A stretch of DNA of 64,000 bases, from positions 614,986 to 678,985 of the forward strand of contig CAJHNH020003139.1 in assembly GCA_905116865.2 (NCBI GenBank). The letters are read 5' to 3'. A program made the translations under genes and the position numbers. The stretch comes from Candidula unifasciata. Lineage: Eukaryota > Mollusca > Gastropoda > Stylommatophora > Geomitridae. Positions 12,265 through 23,599 of the stretch are shown piece after piece. The notes under the pieces were generated by a model. It worked only from the letters and a program-made list of their open reading frames with translations. It was not told the origin of the DNA and made no database searches. How positions within the stretch are numbered: the stretch's first letter is position 1; each line of letters opens with the position of its first letter.

Positions 12265-13575
12265 CATGACATAAAATATGTCTAAGGAAAATCCTGCGAA
12301 CAGTTTGGCCAAACACGACCACAAAAACATTATCAAAGGAAGAAGATGGAGATAGCTTAGACATGTCTGCAGAATGTGCCCTTGACACTTTGGCAGAAAG
12401 CATCATGGGAAAGAAAAACAAAAACATTATCAAAGGAAGAAGATGCAGATAGCTTGGACATGTCTGCAGAATGTGCCCTTGACACTTTGGCAGAAAGCAT
12501 CATGAGAAAGAAAACAAAAACATTATCAAAGGAAGAAGATGGAGATAGCTTGGACATGTCTGCAGAATGTGCCCTTGACACTTTGGCAGAAAGCATCATG
12601 AGAAAGAAAACAAAAACATTATCAAAGGAAGAAGATGGAGATAGCTTGGACATGTCTGCAGAATGTGCCCTTGACACTTTGGCAGAAAGCATCATGAGAA
12701 AGAAAACAAAACATTATCAAAGGAAGAAGATGGAGATAGCTTGGACATGTCTGCAGAATGTGCCCTTGACACTTTGGCAGAAAGCATCATGAGAAAGAAA
12801 ACAAAAACATTATCAAAGGAAGAAGATGGAGATAGCTTGGACATGTCTGCAGAATGTGCCCTTGACACTTTTGGCAGAAAGCATCATGAGAAAGAAAACA
12901 AAAACATTATCAAAGGAAGAAGATGGAGATAGCTTGGACATGTCTGCAGAATGTGCCCTTGACACTTTGGCAGAAAGCATCATGAGAAAGAAAACAAAAA
13001 CATTATCAAAGGAAGAAAGATGGAGATAGCTTGGACATGTCTGCAGAATGTGCCCTTGACACTTTGGCAGAAAGCATCATGGGAAAGAAAACAAAAACAT
13101 TATCAAAGGAAGAAGATGGAGATAGCTTGGACATGTCTGCAGAATGTGCCCTTGACACTTTGGCAGAAAGCATCATGGGAAAGAAAACAAAAACATTATC
13201 AAAGGAAGAAGATGGAGATAGCTTGGACATGTCTGCAGAATGTGCCCTTGACACTTTGGCAGAAAGCATCATGGGAAAGAAAACAAAAACATTATCAAAG
13301 GAAGAAGATGGAGATAGCTTGGACATGTCTGCAGAATGTGCCCTTGACACTTTGGCAGAAAGCATCATGAGAAAGAAAACAAAAACATTATCAAAGGAAG
13401 AAGATGGAGATAGCTTGGACATGTCTGCAGAATGTGCCCTTGACACTTTGGCAGAAAGCATCATGAGAAAGAAAACAAAAACATTATCAAAGGAAGAAGA
13501 TGGAGATAGCTTGGACATGTCTGCAGAATGTGCCCTTGACACTTTGGCAGAAAGCATCATGGGAAAGAAAAAACA
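12265..13575 (+). repeat. 96-bp tandem array (12-13 copies) grown inside a LINE fragment
   Basis: The left flank (12280-12360) reads LRKILRTVWPNTTTKTLSK, a LINE ORF2 C-terminal motif (LRRILRIxWPxT). The following 96-bp unit encodes, in another frame, IIKGRRWR and LGHVCRMCP, the RRWRWLGHVLRM motif of the same region. So the minisatellite was born within a non-LTR element. Since 96 is divisible by 3 and stop-free in two frames, it gives false ORFs up to 208 residues (unit EEDGDSLDMSAECALDTLAE). Single-base indels near 12718, 12870 and 13015 break any continuous frame. Confidence 0.9.
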
Positions 13576-13589
13576 ACAGCCTTGTGATA

Positions 13590-14216
13590 GTTATGATTGG
13601 CTTATCAATGATGGCTTGCGGAACTTCACTTTGCAGATGACGCAGCGCTTCTTTTGAACAGCGTAAGGGATTTAAACATTTAATCATGTCTGTCTCAAAA
13701 ATACACTGAAGATGAAAACCTTTTTTGAATTTAAAGGAAACAAAAATAATGTCGCCAGACAAAACTACCAGTCACCCAAGAGTTATAATAAATGATGATG
13801 AAATGGAATATCTCACAGACTAAATATTTAGGCTCCATAATAATCAGCAAGTCGAAAGGAGACTGGACATTGCAGTGCAAAAATTAAACTACATTAGATG
13901 TCTGTGGTTAAGCACCAGCAAAGAAATCATTGTCAACATTTGGAGAGCATCCATCTTCTTTTTAGCAACAGAGAATGTCAGTCATGGGCTTCTTTTGCAG
14001 TCATTATAAAAAAAAAAATGAGTTGAAATAGAAAGTTTCTCAGAATTGCATAGACCAAGGAAAAAAAAAAGAAACTCTAACATCCTAAAAGATCCAAAGA
14101 TCATGGAAGATTGGCTAATAAGTAGCAGCTTGTCTCAGAAACTGAAACATTTTGAGCATATCAAGTGCCACGGCAGATTAGACAGAATAATATAGCAAAA
14201 GGCATGGGACCTGGAG
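13590..14216 (+). pseudogene. Broken reverse transcriptase fragment of a non-LTR element
   Basis: Joining frames, the + strand encodes LHFADDAALLLNSVRDLN near 13620-13675, containing the FADD catalytic motif of reverse transcriptases. It is followed by KETKIMSPDK and EMEYLTD...KYLGSI-like sequence near 13790-13840, then pieces of the ORF2 C-terminal thumb/tail, ending KLKHFEHIKCHGRLDRI at 14140-14190. Several stops and frameshifts are present. It directly follows the 96-bp array, and is followed by a 37-bp array that interrupts the last part of the same element. Confidence 0.75.
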
Positions 14217-14745
14217 AGAGGGGCAGAGGCTGACTAGTGCACAGCTGGGCACAGGAGGGGCAGAGGCTGACTAGTGCACAGCTGGGCACAGGAGGGGCAG
14301 AGGCTGACTAGTGCACAGCTGGGCACAGGAGGGGCAGAGGCTGACTAGTGCACAGCTGGGCACAGGAGGGGCAGAGGCTGACTAGTGCACAGCTGGGCAC
14401 AGGAGGGGCAGAGGCTGACTAGTGCACAGCTGGGCACAGGAGGGGCAGAGGCTGACTAGTGCACAGATGGGCACAGGAGGGCCAGAGGCTGACTAGTGCA
14501 CAGCTGGGCACAGGAGGGGCAGAGGCTGACTAGTGCACAGCTGGGCACAGGAGGGGCAGAGGCTGACTAGTGCACAGATGGGCACAGGAGGGGCAGAGGC
14601 TGACTAGTGCACAGCTGGGCACAGGAGGGCCAGAGGCTGACTAGTGCACAGATGGGCACAGGAGGGGCAGAGGCTGACTAGTGCACAGATGGGCACAGGA
14701 GGGGCAGAGGCTGACTAGTGCACAGCTGGGCACAGGATATAAATG
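14217..14745. repeat. 37-bp tandem array inside the LINE tail, about 14 copies
   Basis: Units of AGGGGCAGAGGCTGACTAGT plus GCACAGCTGGGCACAGG repeat every 37 bp with few changes (GCTGGG/GATGGG, GGGGCAG/GGGCCAG). The LINE tail resumes at 14746-14850 (GATATAAATGACGCCTTGGA, GCACATGAGGCAGGAGAGCTG). A related tail at 42395-42640 has one GAGGCAGAAGCTGAC in the same place, so the array is an expansion of a segment that is single copy there. Confidence 0.92.
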
Positions 14746-14850
14746 ACGCCTTGGATAGGAAAGCACATGAGGCAGGAGAGCTGGTGAGAGACTAAGTTTC
14801 TTTCAAGTAGACCGTGATGAGAGCGACGTTCTTCAAAGGACCTGCTGAAA

Positions 14851-15459
14851 GAAAATGACATGATAATAAATTATGAAATTTTTTTTAATTAATATTACAA
14901 TTCTAAAAAACATGCATGTGTTTTCAGGTGCACACACACACAAAAACAAAGATAAATACATACTCAAAGATAAACATTAACACACACATAAACATATATA
15001 CATCAGACACGCATACCTGTAATAGCTGTTGTAGTTATTTGAATAGTTTTATAGTTTTTATTTTGGTTTTTGTTTTTAATAAATTGTTTCTTGCGCATAA
15101 TATCTATATTGTCGTATCTTTGCTGCATTAAGATGAGATGTTTATAAAATTCCTAGTGTTGAACATTAGGAGAAATTTACAAGTATGCTGTAAAAATGAG
15201 CAAAAAGCAGTTGGTACTCTAATAATGAGAAACTTAGACTCTACAGTAATGCTTCGTTAATGAGAAACTGACAGCTGTACTTGGATACTCTAATAATATA
15301 AAAACTGTCACTATGATCTAATGCTTTAACAATTTTAAAATAGAATCATATTAATTTTAATCTTTTCTCTGATATATTCATTAGAATTATTATGTAATAT
15401 AAAAAAAAAAAAAAGAAAAGCTGATGATTAAGTACTTTTGCTTGCCATATGACTTACGG
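14851..15459. other. AT-rich intron, CA-rich patch
   Basis: Nothing coding seen. A CA-rich stretch with AAACATA variants lies at 14930-15010 and poly-A near 15400. Short loose duplications (TACTCTAATAAT) occur at 15210-15300. Confidence 0.5.
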
Positions 15460-15740
15460 GAACTCATTGTAGGAGGAGAAGGAATAGATCCATCGCCTCC
15501 CTAACTTGTATGTTCCATAAAGGTCACTAATTAGGGGCAGTTTTAAGTCAGAGTGCATCTGCCTGAGAAGCGAGAAACCAACAGTCTGCATAAAAATAAG
15601 CTACATCTGAAAAATGGATGTGCATGCAAAAGTCAAGTTCTGGAACAAGACCGAAGTTTGAAATGGACAAATGACCAAACCTTCCCCCCCCCCCCCCCCC
15701 CCCCAATAGTTAACAGCTAATGAAGAAGAAGAACATTCTT
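15460..15740 (+). mobile_element. 5'-truncated LINE 3' end (same family as 10105-11045)
   Basis: Shares with 10105-10330 (minus) and 35765-35990 (plus) the order GAGTGCATCTGCCTGAGAAGC, then ACCAACAGTCTGCAT, then TGTGCATGCAAAAGTC, AGTTCTGGAACAAGACC and a terminal TTAACAGCTAATGAAGAAG. A poly-C tract (15684-15704) interrupts the end. Not coding. A SINE sharing this LINE 3' end is the alternative. Confidence 0.75.
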
Positions 15741-15970
15741 GCAGAATCGCAGTTTAATGGCAGAGAATCAGCTGGTGCCGATTTCCTGCGGTCGGTTCTG
15801 TCTTGGAGCTGTGTGACCACAACAACAAATCTCATATCAGATGGGATTTGAGCCCACACCACTGGTCTCCTAGTCTTGATCCTACTGTGGTGCTTCTATC
15901 TTTCTCTGAATATTTGTCTCATATCTGTGTCCCCCCCCCCCCCTTCCCCCTCCCACACACGCACATCTAC

Positions 15971-16240
15971 TTATAATGTTTACAGTAGTAAGTACACTGT
16001 CCTGCCCAGTGGGCATATATTTTAATTATAATGTTTACAGTAGTAAGTACACTGTCCTGCCCAGTGGGCATAGATTCTAATTATAATGTTTACAGTAGTA
16101 AGTACACTGTCCTGCCCAGTGGGCATAGATTCTAATTATAATGTTTACAGTAGTAAGTACACTGTCCTGCCCAGTGGGCAAAGATTCTAATTATAATGTT
16201 TACAGTAGTAAGTACACTGTCCTGCCCAGTGGGCATAGAT
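15971..16240. repeat. 55-bp tandem repeat, 5 copies
   Basis: Each unit holds ATAATGTTTACAGTAGTAAG then TACACTGTCCTGCCCAGTGG. Preceded at 15741-15970 by plain intron with a poly-C run near 15933. Confidence 0.96.
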
Positions 16241-16349
16241 TCTCATTCACCTCAATGCAGATTATGAAAACATTGGTCCAGAAGGCTTCAAATGGGTCCC
16301 AGAAAATTTCATTGGAAATCAACTTTACTTTCTTTTTAGTCATGCGCTC

Positions 16350-16990
16350 ATTGCTTTTTTTACATTTTAGTTATACAGTTGTTCCTTCCTTTACATTAAG
16401 TTATACAGTTGTTCCTTCCTTTACATTTTGGTTATACAGTTGTTCCTTCCTTTACATTTTGGTTATACAGTTGTTCCTTCCTTTACATTTTGGTTATACA
16501 GTTGTTCCTCCCTTTACATTTTGGTTATACAGTTGTTCCTTCCTTAACATTTTGGTTATACAGTTGTTCCTTCCTTTACATTTTGGTTATAGTTGTTCCT
16601 TCCTTTACATTTTGGTTATACAGTTGTTCCTCCCTTTACGTTTTGGTTATAGTTGTTCCTTCCTTTACATTTTAGTTATACAGTTGTTCCTTCTTGTACA
16701 TTTTAATTATACAGTTGTTCCTTCTTGTACATTTTAATGATACAGTTGTTCCTTCTTGTACATTTTAGTTATACAGTTGTTCCTTTTTGTACATTTTCTT
16801 TACACAGTTGTTCCTTCTTGTACATTTTAGTTATACAGTTGTTCCTTCTTGTACATTTTAATTATACAGTTTTTCCTTCTTGTACATTTTAATTATACAG
16901 TTGTTCCTTACTTTATCTACTTTTTAATTATATAATTGTTCCCTACTGTACACGTTAAATTATACAGTTGTTCCTTCCTTTACATTTTAA
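16350..16990. repeat. 31-bp tandem array, about 20 copies
   Basis: Unit: TTTGGTTATACAGTTGTTCC plus TTCCTTTACAT. Left copies are uniform; to the right the unit drifts to TTCTTGTACATTTTAATTA, giving a gradient of decay. The 198-residue open frame across it is a repeat artefact. Confidence 0.95.
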
Positions 16991-16999
16991 TTATATATT

Positions 17000-17929
17000 T
17001 ATTCCTTGCTTTTTATACTTTTTAAATTGCACATTTTTTCCTTCCTATACAAACTTTTTAATTATGCACTTATTTTTATTCTTTGGTCATGGTTTGCCTG
17101 TAAATTTATGTATGACCATGCACAGTAGTGGTTTGTTTAATCAGCATTGCAGCACTACATTCTTGTTTGTGCATTGACCATTTTCTGGTCTTAATATCTG
17201 ACTTTTGTTCCAGTGTCACATTTGACGTATGTTAGTTAATGTCATGATTGATGTACATTGAAGTAATGTTTTGTTTCATGATGTATTTTGTGGATGCTGC
17301 AGAAATGTTGTTTTAGGAACAAACGATGAGAACATTACACAGATTAAAAGTAGTGAAGAAGTCTTGAAACAGAGCTAACTTATTATCCTCATTGGAATTA
17401 GAAAATTTAAATTTATTTGCCAGATCATGAAATGGAGAAAATGAGAACATTATAACCATAGCAAAGTTGGAGAAGAGGAAGAGCAGTTGAAGACTATTAA
17501 CAGAATGGCATTACAAAAAAAAAAAAAAAACATTCGTGTAAGAAATGACTGACAGTACTTGAGACTGAAGACTGTAGACCAGAAGGTTGGGATACTAATG
17601 CCTTACAGAGAGTATTATCAGAATTACTTTAAAAAGAAATTATCTTGTTAAAGATGCTCCATCACAGTTTGTTTGTTTTGTTGTTGAACTAGAATTGACG
17701 TTATTGCACTTTGGACACATCCATGTATGTTTAGTTTCCCTTAGTAGATGTTAGATTGTAGAGATGGTTGTTATCCCCATAGCAAACAGACTATGTGAAC
17801 TGTCAGTGACCAGATTGTTATGTCAATTACATATAGAAACAGAGTAAAGAAGCAGAGAGAAAAATTGGTCAGTCATAGAGCCAGTTTAACTCAAACAGAA
17901 ATATTTTGAGCGATTTAATTTCTTTAACA
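17000..17929. other. Intron, no clear feature
   Basis: Poly-A near 17515. Fragments such as GAGAACATTA repeated at 17330 and 17440 suggest decayed mobile sequence but no domain can be read. Confidence 0.4.
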
Positions 17930-17944
17930 TTCGCCACTTAATGT

Positions 17945-18195
17945 ACGGTTGTAAACTATTGTGGTGTCACAGCTAGATGCCCATCTGCGGATCTGAAGGT
18001 CACGGGCTGAGATCCTAATGAAGCCAGACTTGAAAAAAATAAAAACTTGTTCTCGGGTGGATCCAACCTGAAATGGGTACCTGATAAAGTCCTGGGAAGT
18101 AAAGGCAGGGGGCATGATATTGACCACATCACCCATCGAGTGCTGATTTGTCTATAAAATATAGGTCTAGCCCTATATGCCCAATACACCTGGAG
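17945..18195 (+). mobile_element. SINE-like dispersed repeat
   Basis: The + strand has a tRNA-like stretch (GATCTGAAGGTCACGGGCTG, a box-B-like context) followed by a body containing GGCATGATATTGACCACATC and TAGGTCTAGCCC. The body recurs, diverged, at 20740-20890 (GGCCTGACATTGAGCACATC, TAGGTCTGTCACC). The piece TGCCTTTACTTCCCAGG also occurs at 43326-43342 in reverse orientation. Confidence 0.6.
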
Positions 18196-18199
18196 TGGA

Positions 18200-18695
18200 A
18201 AACGGTCCTTTGCTTACTACTTTACATTACAAACAAAATTAATGGCTTTAATTTTAGTCTAGTATACAAAAGTTCAAGTGTCTAGGCACCGAAATAACAT
18301 CGGATTGAAGACGTGTCACAATGTAAAGAAAATATTAGGACAGAGAAACACTGCTGACTGTATAAAACAAACATATGATATAATAAATCCCTGTAATTAT
18401 AAACTAGCAAAATAATTCTGGCATATTACATTGAACCAGTTTTAGAACCTGACCGTGCATACTGGCAGTTAGTAAACAATCTGAGAAATCCCGTAAAGCC
18501 TCTGGAGTGTGGTTTGATTGGCAGACATTACCCATCTGCTGCACAGTGCTTTTGGTGACATAAAATAAATGTGTCTCCAAATGGGCGGCTCCTGGATGGG
18601 CGGGGCTAAAGAAAATTGTATTCAGCGGGTCTGTGACCTAGTGGAGGTCAGACGTGGAAGAGAATGGATGGATTCACTAATATACATGCATTATT
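18200..18695. other. Intron without recognised feature
   Basis: No coding sequence. A tRNA-like GTCTGTGACCTAGTGGAGGT at 18627-18646 could be a second decayed SINE head. Confidence 0.35.
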
Positions 18696-18860
18696 AGGGG
18701 ATCTGCATGGCAAAGTGGTCAAGCCAGTTGCCTCGCACTCTGAAGGTTGTCGGTTTTTGTGTGGAAATTTCTGGGGATTGTCACTGGAGCTAGGGAGTTC
18801 ATACTTTGTATGATGCTCTTGTCAGGCAGCTAGCACTTCTGCGGAGAGAGACCGAGCTAT
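18696..18860 (+). mobile_element. tRNA-derived SINE
   Basis: TGGCAAAGTGG at 18708-18718 fits the RNA polymerase III box A (TRGCNNAGYGG). A weak box B region follows (GAAGGTTGTCGGTTT). The body (CACTGGAGCTAGGGAGTTCA, GGCAGCTAGCACTTCTG) is shared with a minus-strand copy at 55925-56108 (GGAGCTAGGGGGTTTATGC, GGCAGCTAGCCATCTG). The nearby open frame of 90 residues has no support as a gene. Confidence 0.72.
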
Positions 18861-19224
18861 ATAAGATTAAAGCCGGTGCACTGAAGTCCATCCTGTTGAC
18901 TTTAACATGCATTATTTTTCTAAGGTTTCTATCTTATTGGATCAGTGTCTGTGGTTTAGGCATTGTGAACATGCTTCATAATTCAAAGTTGCCATGTTCA
19001 ATCTCAGCTGCTGGTAATCTTGCAGCAGACCAGCTTGACTTGCTTTCGTCAGTGGCACCGAGAGCCTACTGTTTATGAAACAATAGCAAACTACTGAGTA
19101 TAAAATGGCCTATTGAAATCACAAACAGCCAGAGTATGCTGGGATTATTTTTGCAACATCCAGTAAAGGATATGCAACTAAGAACATCACACTAGGGAAG
19201 TTCTTTAGGAAGAAGGCTCTTTCT

Positions 19225-19575
19225 GCCATAGGCACTGATAGATAGGCACTGATAGATAGGCACTGATAGATAGGCACTGATAGATAGGCACTGATAGATA
19301 GGCACTGATAGATAGGCACTGATAGATTGGCACTGATAGATCGGCACTGATAGATAAGCTCTCTCTTCTCTTTTGCCTTTCTATCCCCCAATGGAGCATA
19401 GGCCCTCAACCAACTCACGCCAAGTCGTTCTATTCTTAGCCATTGCATGGAGCTCTCCCCATGTCCTCCCCATTTTTCTGACTTCATTCTTGATAGATAG
19501 GCACTGATAGATAGGCACTGATAGATAGGCACTGATAGATAGGCACTGATAGATAGGCACTGATAGATAAACACT
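19225..19575. repeat. 14-bp tandem array split by a LINE tail
   Basis: GATAGATAGGCACT repeats every 14 bp at 19228-19360 and again at 19490-19572. Between them (about 19362-19490) the minus strand reads TWGELHAMAKNRTTWRELVE then GLCSIGG, the typical end of a LINE ORF2. A related minus-strand tail is at 29190-29325. Either the LINE piece landed in the array, or the 14-mer began as the element's 3' tail. Confidence 0.9.
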
Positions 19576-19599
19576 GGAGTCCAGCAGACTACACATAAT

Positions 19600-19960
19600 T
19601 CTGTGATGCATGGGTCAAGGTCACCAGGGGCATGCACCACACAAAGGATTGAGTAAGTAAATGATGATAGTGTTGCTGGCCAGGCAATCGAATCAAGCAT
19701 AACCAGGGAGGTAATCGCGAGGTCCAGAGCATGAGCAGAAAATGCGGTAAACACATCAGACTCTAATAACTCGCTTTGTAAAATCACAATAGGTAACGTG
19801 TTCTCTGAATGGATAGAAAACATTCGGAAGTCACACTTAACCTCCCTCGCCTGGATCTACACACCTGGGCATGCCAAAGTTAAAATTAATAAAAACATCA
19901 TCAATGAGCTCACGAGTGTTGCATCACTACCTGTGGGAAGATGCATAAACAGAGGAGATA
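19600..19960 (+). mobile_element. Non-LTR RNase H fragment (second LINE family)
   Basis: Near 19800-19900 the + strand reads WIENIRKSHLTSLAWIYTPG then HAKVKINKNI, matching the W-I-x-x-PGHAGVKGN-ERAD end of a LINE RNase H domain different from the one at 10751. Upstream pieces (AIESSITREVIA, NTSDSNNSLCKI) fit the same domain with frameshifts. Degraded. Confidence 0.6.
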
Positions 19961-20375
19961 TCATCACTACATAGACTAGTCTGGCATAATGATAAGTACT
20001 TAACATGATTACATGACCTGGTAGTAAAGCCTGGTGAAGCTTGTCCACACTGTCTTTGGTGTACAGGTAGGAGACATTATTTCCAGCTTCTCATAAGAAC
20101 AGTCAGTAGAAGTACCTTGGTGTGGCTGCTCCACTGGAGTACTTAGCATGCCTGGAAATGTACAGCATACAATGAATTGATTGTGATAACATAACATAAC
20201 ATAACAAGGAATGTGGTTTTACACAAGAATGCTAAAATTTCTTTGACAGCTAAAATTAATAATCTAGATGCTTTACTTGAAGATAACTTACAACAAATAT
20301 CAGAAAGTTGCCATTGTTGGCTGCATTATTAGAAGAGGAAAAAAATAGACATTTTATGACATCTGAAGAAAACTG

Positions 20376-20410
20376 TGGGAAGGGGGAGGAAAGGGGGGGG
20401 GGGGGGGGAA
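20376..20410. repeat. G-rich tract
   Basis: A run of G interrupted by AGG; low-complexity intron. Confidence 0.9.
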
Positions 20411-20489
20411 GGATAGAGGAAGATAATAAGAAAAACAGCCTTTTTACCTGGACTAGAAAGGTGTCACCTTGGAAAGCTGATACAAGCTG

Positions 20490-20560
20490 CTGGAGATCAC
20501 AGATGTAGAAAAGCATTATCATCAATGCCAGTCAGCGAGGCACTTGATGATGGTATCTGT
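20490..20560 (+). mobile_element. LINE 3' tail remnant
   Basis: Contains GCCAGTCAGCGAGGCACTTGATGATG, recognisable as the tail (CCAGTCRGCAAGGCACCTGA then GATGAT repeats) of the LINE copies at 28335-28645 and 59955-60275. Only the last part is left. Confidence 0.5.
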
Positions 20561-20699
20561 TAAGTTTATTGACTAAGCCTTTAAACCAGGTTTTTCTCTA
20601 AACAAACCAAAGCTCGAATGTTTGTGTTCGGCATACAGCAGTCATCACATGACAAGAACCACAATAAGGCAGTAGGCAAGATAAATGACTGATGCCCGG

Positions 20700-20895
20700 A
20701 ATTCTTCGGTTTGATTTACATGGCAACAGATTTATAAATAAACTTGGGCTGCCAGGTTCACCTAGGATGAATTATAACTCAGACAATTATTAAGATGGCT
20801 GGCCTGACATTGAGCACATCACTCATGAGCTGCCAGTTGGTCTACACAAATGTAGGTCTGTCACCTTGTGCCTGATGCACCATTTCAGGGATTCC
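20700..20895 (+). mobile_element. SINE-like repeat, diverged copy
   Basis: Body shared with 17945-18195: ACATTGAGCACATCACTCAT, then GCTGCCAGTTGGTCTAC and TAGGTCTGTCACC. Confidence 0.5.
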
Positions 20896-21014
20896 TCACT
20901 GAGTTTTTACTGTAAATTACATTAGACTCAAAAGTTCAGAGTTCATCAACTTAACTGATAAAGTAGACTGTCTCGATTTGTTTATTTTCAGTACTGAACA
21001 CAAAAAATTTACAT

Positions 21015-21062
21015 GTGTGTGTGTGTGTGTGTGCCTGTGTGTGCGTGTGTGCACACACACAG
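21015..21062. repeat. (TG)n/(CA)n microsatellite
   Basis: TG dinucleotides with TGTGCC and GTGCG interruptions, closing with CACACACA. Confidence 0.95.
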
Positions 21063-21407
21063 TAGTCATCATCATCACGTGCACTAGTTTTTGCAATTCC
21101 ATCTTTATTATGAGCAGATGTATTATCATATGAGCTTCCAAGAAGAAGTGAATCACCTCAAATAAACCAATCAGATGCCATCTTCACAGTGAGTGCTGGG
21201 TACCCTGGATAAGCACTTTTTCACCCTAGTTGTACACTCTCTCAGACTGCCGTTTGTCCATTTCATGATGTTATCCACCCAATTGTATCAATGTTTATCT
21301 CTTGTTGAACTGTCCTTAACTTTGTCTACTCATTTAATTCTCAGTCTCTTCAGAAATGTTATTAATTTCTTTCCCAGTTGAATACAACCTATTCTTCTGT
21401 ATATTTA

Positions 21408-22520
21408 CTTTCCAATGGCTTGTTTACTAGATATATTTCAGCTTTCCAATGGCTTGTTTACTGAACATATTTTAGCTTTCCAATGGCTTGTTTACTGGAC
21501 ATATTTCAGCTTTCCAATGGCTTGTTTACTGGACATATTTCAGCTTTCTAATGGCTTGTTTACTGAACATATTTTAGCTTTCCAATGGCTTGTTTACTGG
21601 ACATATTTCAGCTTTCCAATGGCTTGTTTACTGGACATATTTCAGCTTTCTAAGGGCTTGTTTACTGGACATATTTCAGCTTTCCACTGGCTTGTTTACT
21701 GGACATATTTCAGCTTTCTAATGGCTTGTTTACTGAACATATTTTAGCTTTCCAATGGCTTGTTTACTGAACATATTTTAGCTTTCCAATGGCTTGTTTA
21801 CTAGACATATTTCAGCTTTCCAATGGCTTGTTTACTAGATATATTTCAGCTTTCCAATGGCTTGTTTACTAGACATATTTCAGCTTTCCACTGGCTTGTT
21901 TACTGGACATATTTCAGCTTTCCAATGGCTTGTTTACTAGACATATTTCAGCTTTCCACTGGCTTGTTTACTGGACATATTTCAGCTTTCCAATGGCTTG
22001 TTTACTAGACATATTTCAGCTTTCCAATGGCTTGTTTACTGAACATATTTCAGCTTTTCAATGGCTTGTTTACTGAACATATTTCAGCTTTCTAATGGCT
22101 TGTTTACTGGACATATTTCAGCTTTCTAATGGCTTGTTTACTAGACATATTTCAGCTTTCCAATAGCTTGCTTACTGGACATATTTCAGCTTTCTAATGG
22201 CTTGTTTACTGGACAAATTTTGGCTTTCCAATGGCTTGTTTACTGGACATATTTCAGCTTTCTAATGGCTTGTTTTTTAGACATATTTCAGCTTTCTAAT
22301 GGCTTGTTTACTGGACATATTTCAGCTTTCCAATGGCTTGTTTACTGAACATATTTCAGATTTCTAATGGCTTGTTTACTGGACATATTTCAGCTTTCTA
22401 ATGGCTTGTTTACTTGACATATTTCGGCTTTCCAATGGCTTGTTTACTGGACATATTTCGGCTTTCCAATGGCTTGTTTACTGGACATATTTTGGCTTTC
22501 CAATGGCGTGTTTACTGGAA
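21408..22520. repeat. 34-bp tandem array, about 33 copies
   Basis: Unit: CCAATGGCTTGTTTACTGGA plus CATATTTCAGCTTT. Each unit carries TATTTCAG, which resembles a pyrimidine-rich 3' splice site, but it is 5.5 kb from the nearest exon. Confidence 0.96.
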
Positions 22521-23599
22521 AATCATAGTGATAACTGGTAAACTGAATGAAAAAAAACAAAACAATTGCTGCATTAAGAAACAAAACACACAGTGATTCA
22601 TCTACATGATTCTAGATGGTAATTAGATGATATTACTGTTACTAATGAGGTCACATCTAATATTTCATTTTAACCTTTTCAGTAGGGAAAAGCATTAATT
22701 AATTCATTGTAAACTTGTTCACTGTAAACCATTAATTCACAGAAGACTTTTCTATCTCTTCTGTCGCAGAAAGTTATATTAACTCATACTGTCTTAATTT
22801 TTAATTGAGTTCCTTCTATTTCATGGTTTTATTGTAACCCATTCAGTACCAAGGAACTTACCACGAGTTTATTGATTTAATCTGGCAAGATATTCTTTAC
22901 TGAACTCTCTATAAACCACCCAGCTGTTACATTAATATTCTGTTTAACAGTTTCAGCTTTAACCTCTTTTGTCCCATAAGATTATTATGTTAACTCCTGA
23001 GACCTGAACATGTATTAGCTACATTAGCTTGTTAGAAAAATATGAGTTAAAGCAGCGCCTGCTTGGTTCTGAGCAAGTTAAATGCTTCCAATTCAAACAC
23101 TGGCTAATCTGAGCTAGAACATCTCCAGATATAGTTGAAGTAATTACCGGCTGGTTCTGACAGAGTTGAGATCACCTTTGATTGTTCTCCCATCCAGGAA
23201 TCACATTAAGCAGTTGTGTGACACAATGACAAAGCAGATCATCTCCAGGGCATTTTATGGATGTAAGTTGTAGTTGTTGACATGTTTACACTTCAGTATA
23301 GATAGTTTCATTTAAGCTTTTCTTCACTTTATTGAAGATCATTTAGTTTAGTTTTTCTAGAATTCATTGAAGATAATTCGTTTTTTAGTGTTTTTTTCAC
23401 TTCATTGGCGATCATTTCATTCACAAGATCACCATATTTCCATATTTTGAGAAGAAAAAACGTTATCCAGATTTGTCAAATGTTATCTAAGTCTTGTTAA
23501 ACTGGACATTTAGGAGCTTATAGTATCAGAACCCTGTTTGTGGACACCAGATACCAAAGACATCCTGGACATAAGAGTTCATGAGACAGGGCTGTTGGC
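22521..23599. other. Intron with scattered TTAACYC-type short repeats
   Basis: No coding sequence. Short similar pieces (TTAACCTTTTCAGTAGG, TAACCCATTCAGTACCAAGG, TTAACCTCTTTTGTCCCA) at 22670-22990 look like remains of TTAA-terminated elements; none has clear paired ends. Confidence 0.35.

Noticed and set aside
18806..19078. 90-residue open frame (+)
   Set aside because: Begins inside the SINE body and has no homologous pattern or splice support.
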